Source: Nitrososphaerales archaeon
GTDB taxonomy: Archaea; Thermoproteota; Nitrososphaeria; Nitrososphaerales; Nitrososphaeraceae
DNA length: 7,849 bases
NCBI GenBank assembly: GCA_029237515.1
Contig: JARBAV010000301.1
Location: 1-7,849, forward strand
Direction: 5' to 3'
Shown here in pieces: positions 1 to 6,286 of the stretch. The number at the start of each line of letters is the position of its first letter. Within the stretch, counting starts at the first letter, position 1. The notes beneath the pieces are model-generated. The model had not been told where the DNA came from, did no database searches, and saw nothing but the letters and a program-made list of their open reading frames with translations. Made by a program: the position numbers and the translations under genes.

Positions 1-563
1 AGTGCAACGATTTGGTCCAGCATTATCCCAGACCATTAATCTTGATTGAAGGAAAAACTTTAGTGGGAGGACCTGAACAACATTCCCAAACGAAAGAGGA
101 CGATTACCACCATTCATATGCGGAACAAATGCCTCTAATACTTGACGCGTTAGCCCGGGTCGCACTTGAATTTCGGATTCCAATAGTACCAACTCCTACT
201 CCTGAGGTCACATCTCGAATGCTCATTTTGATTGCAAATCTAGTTCGTAGGGAAAGATCAATAGATGGTCCGCTTCTTAGAAGAATTCGTAAACAAAATC
301 CTATTTACGTTCAGCAGCTATCTGTACTTTCTTCCTTGCCGGGTGTAGGTGAAAAAACAGCGGTTCGCATGCTAAAAAAATTCAGAACACCTATGAAAAC
401 TCTAACTGCATCGGTGGCCGAGCTATCAATGATAGCGGGGCTGGGGACGAACCGTGCTATTCGCATCCGAAGGCTACTGGATTATAGCAGTCCTACGAAG
501 GAAACACAAAACGAAATTCAGAAAACGCTAAGTGATTCTAATGAAAGCAAGGGAAGCAACTAA
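1..563 (+). CDS. XPF/ERCC4-type structure-specific endonuclease, 5'-truncated by the window edge
   Basis: This is the C-terminal part of an archaeal XPF-family nuclease, which cuts branched or flap DNA during repair and replication-fork processing. The frame is open to the left edge (codons from position 3), so the true start and the catalytic GDxxxERKxxxD core lie outside the window; the TTG at 12 is not a believable start. Numbering from that TTG, residues 8-14 (PLILIEG) are the strand after the nuclease core, and residues 40-70 are the end of the ERCC4 domain. Two helix-hairpin-helix motifs follow, LPGVGEKTA (109-117) and IAGLGTNRA (141-149), forming the usual (HhH)2 DNA-binding and dimerisation domain. 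The last ~25 residues are polar and show no PCNA-binding box (QxxLxxFF type), unlike crenarchaeal short XPFs. Whether a Hef-like helicase domain lies upstream cannot be seen here; the short form is expected for this lineage. Confidence 0.9.
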   Translation, partial: CNDLVQHYPRPLILIEGKTLVGGPEQHSQTKEDDYHHSYAEQMPLILDALARVALEFRIPIVPTPTPEVTSRMLILIANLVRRERSIDGPLLRRIRKQNPIYVQQLSVLSSLPGVGEKTAVRMLKKFRTPMKTLTASVAELSMIAGLGTNRAIRIRRLLDYSSPTKETQNEIQKTLSDSNESKGSN

Positions 564-806
564 AATCTAGAGAGTCAGTTCTAATTATCAGTAAAGGGAA
601 TCATACCTGTGCATATCTCAATTAACACAGATCGTTGCTAATCTTTGGTAGCACAGCCATAGTCAGCAATTGTATGATGTTCATTTTACTTACTTATGGG
701 GTAGGGTAATTGTAGAAATGTAGAATCGAATGAACCCATTATAACACGGGATTGCATTTACTATTAAACATGATATATTACCTTTTTTGACAACCCCGAA
801 ACCTCA

Positions 807-825
807 AAGCTGTCCCCCGCAGCTT
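807..825. repeat. short inverted repeat (6-bp stem, 7-nt loop)
   Basis: AAGCTG at 807-812 and CAGCTT at 820-825 are perfect reverse complements around the C-rich loop TCCCCCG. It lies about 20 bp after a T6 run and about 75 bp before the TATA box of the next gene. It could be a small RNA hairpin or a protein-binding site. A stem this short can occur by chance. Confidence 0.3.
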
Positions 826-899
826 CTTGATGGCATAAGATCCTAGGAGATCGAGCGCTTGGAGCAACAATAATGATATAGCAAGAGTTCAGATCGATG

Positions 900-907
900 T
901 ATTTATA
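900..907 (+). promoter_or_regulatory. TATA box for the gene at 932
   Basis: TATTTATA is centred about 28 bp before the ATG at 932. Archaeal transcription starts roughly 25 bp after the TATA centre, so the mRNA would begin within a few bases of the ATG, giving a leaderless transcript. This agrees with the lack of any Shine-Dalgarno sequence before the ATG. Confidence 0.6.
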
Positions 908-931
908 GCCCGTCTACACCCCAAATGATAC

Positions 932-1399
932 ATGAGAGGTTCGTTTGCGTCTAAGTCGAGGATCTTCTATGTCTTACTTGGCGCAGGAGTTTCTTTTATT
1001 ATCATAGGCTCGGCATCAGCACTTTATACACTAACTCCTGTCTCAGTATCTCTGAATGGAACAGTCGAAGCTGGTGAAAGTGACACCTTAACTCCTAACA
1101 TGAATGCGGGTAACCCTGTAGTGTTATCTGTCACAGGATCCAATTCGAGCATTGAAATTGTGGATCCTGAACAAGAGGTAATTAAGTCGGTAAACAACAC
1201 TGCTAGCTTTCAGTATAACTTTACGGCTCAAACGGATGGACAGTACTTAATATCCATAGAGAACCTAGGAAGTTCTGATTTGAGCATAGTTGGCAGTGCC
1301 TTTACAAAGGGTAGTCAGATAGCTTTAGGAGGCCAGCTTATGCTTATAGTAACAGGGATTATTGTACTCGGGCTTGCTTTACGAGCGAGACTCCGATGA
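932..1399 (+). CDS. Small membrane-anchored protein with a GOLD/emp24-like ectodomain
   Basis: A 155-residue protein of unknown function. A basic N-terminus (R2, K8, R10) precedes a hydrophobic helix at about 11-32, which could be an uncleaved signal anchor or a signal peptide. Residues ~35-125 are beta-rich, with a pattern recalling GOLD/emp24 domains: VEAGES near 45-50, a VDPEQEV turn near 77-83, and NFTAQTDGQYLISIEN at 96-111. A second hydrophobic helix at ~131-150 ends in a basic tail (RARLR), placing the C-terminus inside. The ectodomain has four N-glycosylation sequons (N42, N71, N88, N96), fitting an extracytoplasmic location. The gene has its own TATA box and is convergent with pheA, with 11 bp between stops. 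The GOLD-like assignment is inferred from residue pattern only; the membrane topology is more secure. Confidence 0.75.
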   Translation: MRGSFASKSRIFYVLLGAGVSFIIIGSASALYTLTPVSVSLNGTVEAGESDTLTPNMNAGNPVVLSVTGSNSSIEIVDPEQEVIKSVNNTASFQYNFTAQTDGQYLISIENLGSSDLSIVGSAFTKGSQIALGGQLMLIVTGIIVLGLALRARLR

Positions 1400-1410
1400 A
1401 ATGCTAAAAG

Positions 1411-2244
1411 TTACCAATCAGTCATTTCCTTCTTATACGAGCCGAGAACCTTTACGAAAGCTGTTTTTGATTCTATAACATTCAAGACATCTTTAACCTT
1501 TGAGTCAAGAATGTGTCCCTCAAAGTCGGTAAAGAAATTGTACTCCCAGGGGGTTTCCTTGGTTGGACGTGATTCGATCTTGGTAAGGTTGATCTCCCTT
1601 CTTGCAAATTCAGACAAGATGTTCACTAACGATCCTGGTGCATGCTTAACAGAGAAAATGATGGATGTCCTATCGTTCCCCGATGGCTTTGTATTTGCAG
1701 ACTCTCTTGATAGTACATAAAATCTTGTAAAATTGCTTTTCCTATCTTCTATCCCGACGTCCAAAATTTCCATTCCATAGATTTCAGCGGCACGTTTGCT
1801 GGCGATTGCTGCTGCTCTTTTATATTGACCTTCCTTGATCATTTTCACAGCGCCTGCAGTATCATATACTGGTACGGAGGCAAGTTTCTTCTCATTTATA
1901 TATTGCCTGCATTGAGCTAGAGCCTGGGGGTGTGAATACACTTCCCTTAATGAACCCACATCGATTCCTTTTATTGCAATAAGACAGTGGTGTATTCTTT
2001 GATAAGTCTCTCCTACAATGTACAAGTTCGATTGCAATAGTAAATCGTATACTTCATTTACACTTCCCTCAATTGAATTTTCGATAGGTACTACTGCATA
2101 GTCGCACAGGCCTGATGATAGTGTCTCTATCACTTCTTGAAATGATCGTACCGGAATGGGCGCCGAGTCTGGGAAAAAATGAATGACAGCAAGCTCACTG
2201 TAGGCGCCTCGCTCGCCTTGAAAAGCGACCTTATTTACCACCAT
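1411..2244 (-). CDS. pheA: Prephenate dehydratase with C-terminal ACT domain
   Basis: Converts prephenate to phenylpyruvate with loss of water and CO2, the committed step to phenylalanine, in the cytoplasm. The 277 residues match the stand-alone PDT family length. The catalytic region spans ~1-180: FQGERGAYSE (8-17), PIENSIEG (53-60), SHPQALAQC (104-112) and the signature NFTRFYVL with the catalytic T173-R174-F175. An ACT domain follows (~193-275), with PGSL (203-206, the GALxxxL-type element) and ESRP (224-227), the residues that bind phenylalanine for feedback inhibition in this family, so allosteric control is likely kept. No bacterial-style chorismate mutase domain is fused. The ATG lies inside the end of csl4 (14-bp overlap), which implies co-transcription and probably coupled translation; a GTG is the next codon. 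No anomalies seen. Confidence 0.95.
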   Translation of the reverse strand: MVVNKVAFQGERGAYSELAVIHFFPDSAPIPVRSFQEVIETLSSGLCDYAVVPIENSIEGSVNEVYDLLLQSNLYIVGETYQRIHHCLIAIKGIDVGSLREVYSHPQALAQCRQYINEKKLASVPVYDTAGAVKMIKEGQYKRAAAIASKRAAEIYGMEILDVGIEDRKSNFTRFYVLSRESANTKPSGNDRTSIIFSVKHAPGSLVNILSEFARREINLTKIESRPTKETPWEYNFFTDFEGHILDSKVKDVLNVIESKTAFVKVLGSYKKEMTDW

Positions 2245-2854
2245 CTAACGTCTTGCCGTTGTGAATTGTACCGAAGGTCTCTTTTCCATAATCTGACGTC
2301 AATTTTCTCTCTTCGTAGGTCCCGCATTCTACACATTTCACTGCATTGTTCACTCTAACTGTATTTCCTCCACAAATGTAACACAATGTATAGACTACAC
2401 CAAAGTCCTTCTCTGCGATAGTGATGTGAATGTTTGAATTGAGCAGGCTTACTACTCTTCCTCTAATAATATCTCCAACCCTAAATGTGATCCTTGACCT
2501 ACGATCCCCTCTTTCCCTTGACCATCCTCCTTGTCCACCCGAAACCGAAATACCTCTTGTAGGCGAAATGGCAGAAAATCCAGAGATAGATTTTACATCA
2601 TTAATATACAAAATTCTTACCGATATCATGCTACCAAAGAGCATGTCGATATATCCAACGATAATATCTCCTATTTTAGGCAACTTCGGTGTATTTTTTT
2701 GCTCAATCCTTACTAGACGTCTCTTCAAATCGTAAACTTTGCGTCCAACCGTGCTGGATCGAATACTACCATCGTCGATGTACGTGTTCTTGCCGCTCTC
2801 AAACTCTTCTATAAACGCAATTTGATCACCTGGAAAGCTAGGCGCCAATTTCAT
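2231..2854 (-). CDS. csl4: Archaeal exosome RNA-binding subunit Csl4
   Basis: Csl4 is a cap subunit of the archaeal exosome (with Rrp41, Rrp42, Rrp4 and DnaG), binding RNA and feeding it to the phosphorolytic core. I chose the ATG at 2854 (207 residues); a TTG at 2869 would add five residues (MTIEK). Numbered from the ATG: an N-terminal domain with PGDQIAFIEEF (8-18) and GKNTY (21-25); an S1-like domain at ~58-150 with two GDI-type strands (KIGDIIVG at 60-67, RVGDIIRG at 125-132); and a C-terminal zinc ribbon with C158-x2-C161 and C174-x2-C177. All four zinc ligands are present. The S1 loop at ~100-121 is rich in Gly, Ser and Arg and looks like a lineage-specific insertion that could touch RNA. 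First gene of the csl4-pheA unit. Confidence 0.92.
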   Translation of the reverse strand: MKLAPSFPGDQIAFIEEFESGKNTYIDDGSIRSSTVGRKVYDLKRRLVRIEQKNTPKLPKIGDIIVGYIDMLFGSMISVRILYINDVKSISGFSAISPTRGISVSGGQGGWSRERGDRRSRITFRVGDIIRGRVVSLLNSNIHITIAEKDFGVVYTLCYICGGNTVRVNNAVKCVECGTYEERKLTSDYGKETFGTIHNGKTLDGGK

Positions 2855-2869
2855 TTTTTCAATTGTCAA

Positions 2870-3037
2870 AGTTATCAGATATTCCGTATTAGAAAGTTAT
2901 AATTGTTACAGGGATACAAATTACACGGTTAAAATAAGTATTAGAACCAAACCCATGATAATGACGCGATTGTCAATGTTGTCAGATTTAAGCCCACGAA
3001 CAAACAACCTATTAGTAACTTCTTTCCAACGTTAACC
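2870..3037. promoter_or_regulatory. Divergent promoter region between csl4 and mptE
   Basis: 168 bp of AT-rich DNA separates two divergent genes and must hold both promoters. For mptE, candidate boxes are TTAAAATA at 2929-2936 (leader of about 75 nt) and the weaker TTTAAG at 2987-2992 (leader of about 25 nt); neither is decisive. A 9-nt direct repeat, GTATTAGAA, occurs at 2886-2894 and 2938-2946, flanking the csl4 box, and could be a regulator site or chance. The mptE frame is open back to a stop at 2942, but the GTG at 3038 is its first usable start codon. Confidence 0.5.
2897..2904 (-). promoter_or_regulatory. Candidate TATA box for csl4-pheA
   Basis: On the minus strand this reads AATTATAA, about 31 bp before the TTG at 2869 and about 46 bp before the preferred ATG at 2854. 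The predicted transcript start near 2873 gives a leader of about 18 nt for the ATG, or an almost leaderless message for the TTG. The surrounding region is generally AT-rich, so the exact box is uncertain. Confidence 0.45.
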
Positions 3038-3772
3038 GTGGAGTTTATCGAATGGTTTCCTCATTATCAAGAAATCAGGGAACAATTTGGTTATAGCACC
3101 GAAAAGGACCAAGAAGCCGCAAAAGTTCTGTCATATATGACCCGAAGAAAGGCATTAGATCTCAAAGTGCTAAGAAAGAAGATTCACGGAAAAAAGGTCA
3201 TGGTAATAGGCGCTGGGGTTAATTTAGAAGCTAGCATCCCGTACATAAAGAGAAACCGAAATTTCACTAAAATTGTGGCTAATGGAGCAGTCCAAGCAAT
3301 TTTAGAACACAAGATCAAACCGGACGTCGTTGTAACAGATTTGGATGGGAATCAGTTATTTCTCAAGAAAGCTGACATGATAGGAGCAATAATGGTAGTC
3401 CACGCTCACGGAGATAATATTTCACTCATGACTAAATTAGTACCTAAACTTAGACATGTAATAGGCTCTACCCAAGTAATGCCTATGAATAATGTGTACA
3501 ACTTCGGTGGCTTCACCGATGGTGATCGATCTGTATTTCTTGCTGAAGAATTGGGAGCAAGTCAAATAATACTTGTTGGTATGGATTTAGGAAACGAGAT
3601 CGGGAAGTATTATTCTAAGGGTACGGTACAGGATTCAAATCTAAAAAGGGCGAAGATGAAGGTAGCAAGAAGATTACTAGCTATGTTGGCAGTTAGGACT
3701 CGGTCAGAGCTATTTGATACTTCCATGAATCCCATTAAAGGATTTACATATCTAAAAGCAACCCCGACATGA
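3038..3772 (+). CDS. mptE: 6-hydroxymethyl-7,8-dihydropterin pyrophosphokinase, archaeal MptE type
   Basis: MptE transfers pyrophosphate from ATP to 6-hydroxymethyl-7,8-dihydropterin, on the route to tetrahydromethanopterin or folate-type C1 carriers; it is the archaeal replacement for FolK and unrelated to it in sequence (DUF115 family). The 244-residue protein has an N-terminal helical part (1-50), then the family's Rossmann-like core: GKKVMVIGAG (51-60), IVANGAV (79-85), PDVVVTDLDGN (95-105), VVHAHGDN (120-127), GGFTDGDRSVF (157-167) and ILVGMDLG (178-185). The TDLDG, HAHGDN and TDGDR motifs are the acidic and polar residues expected to bind Mg-nucleotide and pterin. The start is GTG with no ribosome-binding site visible. 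The stop TGA overlaps an ATG (ATGA at 3769-3772), but the frame that opens there has only 19 codons and is not called. Confidence 0.92.
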   Translation: MEFIEWFPHYQEIREQFGYSTEKDQEAAKVLSYMTRRKALDLKVLRKKIHGKKVMVIGAGVNLEASIPYIKRNRNFTKIVANGAVQAILEHKIKPDVVVTDLDGNQLFLKKADMIGAIMVVHAHGDNISLMTKLVPKLRHVIGSTQVMPMNNVYNFGGFTDGDRSVFLAEELGASQIILVGMDLGNEIGKYYSKGTVQDSNLKRAKMKVARRLLAMLAVRTRSELFDTSMNPIKGFTYLKATPT

Positions 3773-3931
3773 GATATGAAAGGCTCGCTCCGATAATCCT
3801 TAGAAGCAATCTGAAAAGGGAAACATAAGCTAAAGTTTAAAGCTCGGATTAACGCCTGTGAGGATGGTTCATCCGGCAAAAGTATAAGCTAAGAACTGGC
3901 CATTGACCTCTGAAAAGCTATTATATCTTTC
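3773..3931 (+). promoter_or_regulatory. Promoter region of the unknown gene-guaA operon
   Basis: GTATAAG at 3882-3888, preceded by a purine run (AAAA at 3878-3881) that fits a BRE, lies about 47 bp before the ATG at 3932 and would give a leader of about 20 nt. A second box, TTATAT at 3921-3926, is too close to that ATG to drive it. A short imperfect direct repeat (ATAAGCTAA at 3825-3833 and 3884-3892) overlaps the likely TATA box, and GGATG/CATCC at 3862-3866 and 3870-3874 can form a 5-bp stem with a 3-nt loop. No gene is supported here. Confidence 0.4.
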
Positions 3932-4678
3932 ATGTCAATGCAAATTGAATTGTCTTCTAGCTATTCTGACGATGAAATCAAGCGAGCTGCTGAGATCCGT
4001 GAATGGCTTGTCAAGTTGATTTCTGACAAGCATGAGGAGATTGAAAACTTGCGAGCCACGCTCTCCCTCGTCGATAGTATGCTTAAGTTAGGAAGTTTCA
4101 AAGCAGCATCTAGCTTGAAAGATACTTATGCGCTCCAATCAAATCCGACAAATCAATTCCCTTTCTCTGGGCCTCATGACATCTCAAGTCATCCTGCATC
4201 CCAGCAAACTATGACCTCAAAAATCGAGGACCCTAATAATCAAACTACTACAACTGACGTGGTACATAGAGAAAATCAATCTAGTCCAACAGACTCCGAT
4301 CCAACAAGATCTCAAATTACAGAAACTAAAGAACTTCATAGAGTGAGAGACAATCTCCTTCTTGCCAAAGCTGAGTTTACTACTCATTTTGTAGATATCG
4401 TTCCTGCCGAGAATATCTTTCTAAGTACCAACACCCCCCCATTCCGATCGTTTTTCTTGGGAAGAATTCTCGATGGTATGAAGGTTAAAGATGAAGAAAA
4501 GACTCGCAATTTGCAGATTAAAGCGTCAGAATCATTAACGTATATAGTAGAAGAAAATGAAAGTAATATTATACGAAAGATAAGGATCAACAATTATAGG
4601 GAGAAGGAACGACTCAATGAAATATTCAATACATGCGCTTGGGTTTTTAGTCGTATGATCGAAAAAGGCTCACGATGA
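3932..4678 (+). CDS. Protein of unknown function linked to guaA (helical N-terminus, disordered linker, C-terminal domain)
   Basis: I do not recognise a named family. The 248 residues divide into three parts. Residues ~12-63 are charged and helical, with hydrophobic spacing (I22, L26, L29, I37, L40, L44, V47, L51) suggesting a coiled coil. Residues ~66-132 are a low-complexity linker rich in Ser, Thr, Asn, Gln and Pro, including TTTT at 105-108, probably disordered. Residues ~135-248 look folded: a helix, PAENIFLSTNTPPFRSFFLG (158-177), a basic-acidic strand region with IIRKIRINNYREKERL (213-228), and a terminal amphipathic helix (NEIFNTCAWVFSRMIE). No zinc ligands, signal peptide or membrane helix. 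The stop is 3 bp from the guaA ATG, so the two are surely co-transcribed. ATGs at 3932 and 3938 are both possible. A run of seven C at 4434-4440 lies in frame. A nucleic-acid or scaffold role is possible but not shown. Confidence 0.8.
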   Translation: MSMQIELSSSYSDDEIKRAAEIREWLVKLISDKHEEIENLRATLSLVDSMLKLGSFKAASSLKDTYALQSNPTNQFPFSGPHDISSHPASQQTMTSKIEDPNNQTTTTDVVHRENQSSPTDSDPTRSQITETKELHRVRDNLLLAKAEFTTHFVDIVPAENIFLSTNTPPFRSFFLGRILDGMKVKDEEKTRNLQIKASESLTYIVEENESNIIRKIRINNYREKERLNEIFNTCAWVFSRMIEKGSR

Positions 4679-4681
4679 ATC

Positions 4682-6214
4682 ATGGATAGAATAGTAGTCC
4701 TCGATTTCGGCTCGCAGTATAGCCATCTAATTTGCAGGAGGATAAGAGAAGCAAATGTATACTGCGAATTGTTGCCTCATGATACTCCTGCGAAATTGCT
4801 TAGAGAAATTGAACCTAAAGGAATAATTATCTCGGGCGGTCCGGCTAGCATATATGTTGAAGGGTCTCCTAAGCCAGACTACGGCATTTTTGACCTTGGA
4901 ATACCTATTTTAGGAATTTGTTATGGCCATCAACTAATCGTTGACAGATTTGGGGGAAAGATAAGAAAATCTACTGTTCGTGAGTACGGTAGTTCGAATC
5001 TTGTAATTGATGACCATGACGGTCTTTTTAGTAACATAAATGGTAACATAAGATGTTGGATGAGCCACAGCGACACCGCTGAGTTAATACCAAAAGGCTT
5101 CGACGTTCTGGCTCATACCGATAGCTCTTCTTCAGCTGCGATCGTTAATAGAAACAAGAAGCTATTTGGGATTCAGTTCCATCCTGAGGTGTTGCACACG
5201 GAGAGAGGGACAGAGATTCTCAAAAATTTTTCATTTCAAATAAGTGGGGCAGCGCCCACCTGGAACATGAAAGACTACCTAGAAAAAACTATTTTAGAGA
5301 TCCAGAGAAGCGTAGGAAGTAATAGAGTAATGTGTGCCGTTAGTGGAGGGATTGATTCGACTACGGTAGCGGTTTTATTACATAGAGCGGTCGGAAACAA
5401 TCTTCGGTGTGTATTTGTCAATCATGGGTTGCTGAGAGTTGGAGAAGAGGAGTTAGTGGTACAAACCTTTGAACGAGTTCTAAATATACCGCTATTAGTA
5501 GTCAATGCATCAGAGCGATTCATCACAAGGTTAACCGGAATCACAGATCCTGAGGAAAAAAGGATGATAATAGGTGACGAATTTGCTCGAGTTTTTAGTG
5601 ATGTTGCATCTGAACACGGTCCTTTTCAATGGCTAGCACAAGGAACTCTTTACCCTGATATCATAGAAAGTGGGGTATCTGGTGGCCCAGCTTCTGTTAT
5701 CAAAAGTCACCACAACGTGAAGGGTTTGCCTAAGTGGCTTAATCTAAAGGTTATAGAACCACTGAGTACCCTCTACAAGGATGAAGTAAAGAGACTTGCA
5801 GTGGCCCTTGGCATCCCCGCACAATTATTGAAAAGGCATCCCTTCCCTGGACCTGGTTTGGCTGTAAGAATTGTAGGGGAGGTGAATATTGAGAAAATTC
5901 GTATTGCCAGAGAATCTAGCAAAATTGTGGAAGATGAATTGATGGCCGAAGGCTGGTATGATAAAGTCTGGCAAGCGTATGTGGCTGTAGGTGATGATAA
6001 GGCAGTAGGGGTAATTGGCGATGGACGGCTCTACGGACACATTGCAATAATAAGAGTTGTCGATTCTGTTGATGCAATGACGGCTGATTGGGTGCGATTA
6101 CCTCATAATCTAATCGCAAAAATCAGCAATCGAATCAGCAACGAGGTAGAAGGAGTAACATGGGTAACTTATGCCGTGTCGAGCAAGCCCCCAGCTACAA
6201 TTGAACCTCAGTAA
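4682..6214 (+). CDS. guaA: GMP synthase (glutamine-hydrolysing), fused two-domain form
   Basis: Converts XMP to GMP using glutamine and ATP, the last step of guanine nucleotide synthesis. At 510 residues it is the full-length fused enzyme rather than the split GuaAA/GuaAB pair of many euryarchaea. The class I glutamine amidotransferase domain (1-190) has the oxyanion-side GGP (52-54), nucleophile C80 in GICYGHQ, and H167 and E169 in FHPEV completing the triad. The ATP-pyrophosphatase domain has the PP-loop SGGIDS (221-226). The C-terminal dimerisation and XMP-binding domain includes RHPFPGPGL (385-393) and SSKPPATIE. The protein ends in PQ where the family usually ends in WE; everything else looks intact. 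It follows the unknown upstream gene by 3 bp, with no promoter of its own visible. Convergent with the next gene. Confidence 0.97.
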   Translation: MDRIVVLDFGSQYSHLICRRIREANVYCELLPHDTPAKLLREIEPKGIIISGGPASIYVEGSPKPDYGIFDLGIPILGICYGHQLIVDRFGGKIRKSTVREYGSSNLVIDDHDGLFSNINGNIRCWMSHSDTAELIPKGFDVLAHTDSSSSAAIVNRNKKLFGIQFHPEVLHTERGTEILKNFSFQISGAAPTWNMKDYLEKTILEIQRSVGSNRVMCAVSGGIDSTTVAVLLHRAVGNNLRCVFVNHGLLRVGEEELVVQTFERVLNIPLLVVNASERFITRLTGITDPEEKRMIIGDEFARVFSDVASEHGPFQWLAQGTLYPDIIESGVSGGPASVIKSHHNVKGLPKWLNLKVIEPLSTLYKDEVKRLAVALGIPAQLLKRHPFPGPGLAVRIVGEVNIEKIRIARESSKIVEDELMAEGWYDKVWQAYVAVGDDKAVGVIGDGRLYGHIAIIRVVDSVDAMTADWVRLPHNLIAKISNRISNEVEGVTWVTYAVSSKPPATIEPQ

Positions 6215-6286
6215 GATCATAGCTATGAGTGAACTTTGAGAAGTGATCTCTCCAAAATCCCCTCAACTAGAAACATGTGTACTATT
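6215..6286. other. Convergent intergenic spacer after guaA
   Basis: 72 bp separates two converging stop codons. It holds no ORF and no long T tract on the plus strand. A weak GAGA/TCTC inverted repeat (6238-6241 and 6247-6250) is too short to call a terminator. Both transcripts probably end here or run a little into the opposite gene. Confidence 0.4.

Larger units (their letters stand above)
564..931. other. 368-bp intergenic region with no supported gene
   Basis: I read all three forward frames and found only very short ORFs; the best is a 24-codon hydrophobic frame from a TTG at 635 to a stop at 707, which has no supporting signal. A scan of the reverse strand showed nothing convincing. 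No tRNA-like cloverleaf or C/D-box pair is visible. Visible elements are a run of six T at 783-788, which could help terminate the upstream transcript, an inverted repeat at 807-825, and a TATA box at 900-907 serving the next gene. The length is unusual against the tight spacing elsewhere in this window, so an unrecognised small RNA is possible but unsupported. Confidence 0.6.

Noticed and set aside
635..709. 24-codon hydrophobic frame from a TTG
   Set aside because: Too short, with no clear promoter, no coupling to a neighbour and a weak start codon.
1511..1720. 69-codon frame on the plus strand
   Set aside because: It is antisense to the ACT-domain end of pheA, whose motifs are clear, and has no promoter or family features.
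2430..2735. 101-codon plus-strand frame, and a 61-codon frame within it (2531-2716)
   Set aside because: Both are antisense to csl4, which shows intact S1 and zinc-ribbon motifs; their translations look like reverse-strand noise.
3769..3828. 19-codon frame whose ATG overlaps the mptE stop (ATGA)
   Set aside because: The overlap is suggestive, but the peptide is very short with no membrane helix or motif; chance is the simpler explanation.
3610..3879. 89-codon minus-strand frame overlapping the end of mptE
   Set aside because: Most of it is antisense to conserved mptE sequence, and there is no recognisable domain.
4434..4440. Run of seven C inside the guaA-linked gene, as a possible frameshift site
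   Set aside because: The frame continues normally on both sides and the downstream domain looks folded, so no frameshift is needed to explain it.
4384..4593. 69-codon minus-strand frame with a hydrophobic start
   Set aside because: It is antisense to the C-terminal domain of the guaA-linked gene and has no promoter of its own.
5825..6119. Two overlapping minus-strand frames (5825-6040 and 5916-6119)
   Set aside because: Both are antisense to the conserved C-terminal domain of guaA.
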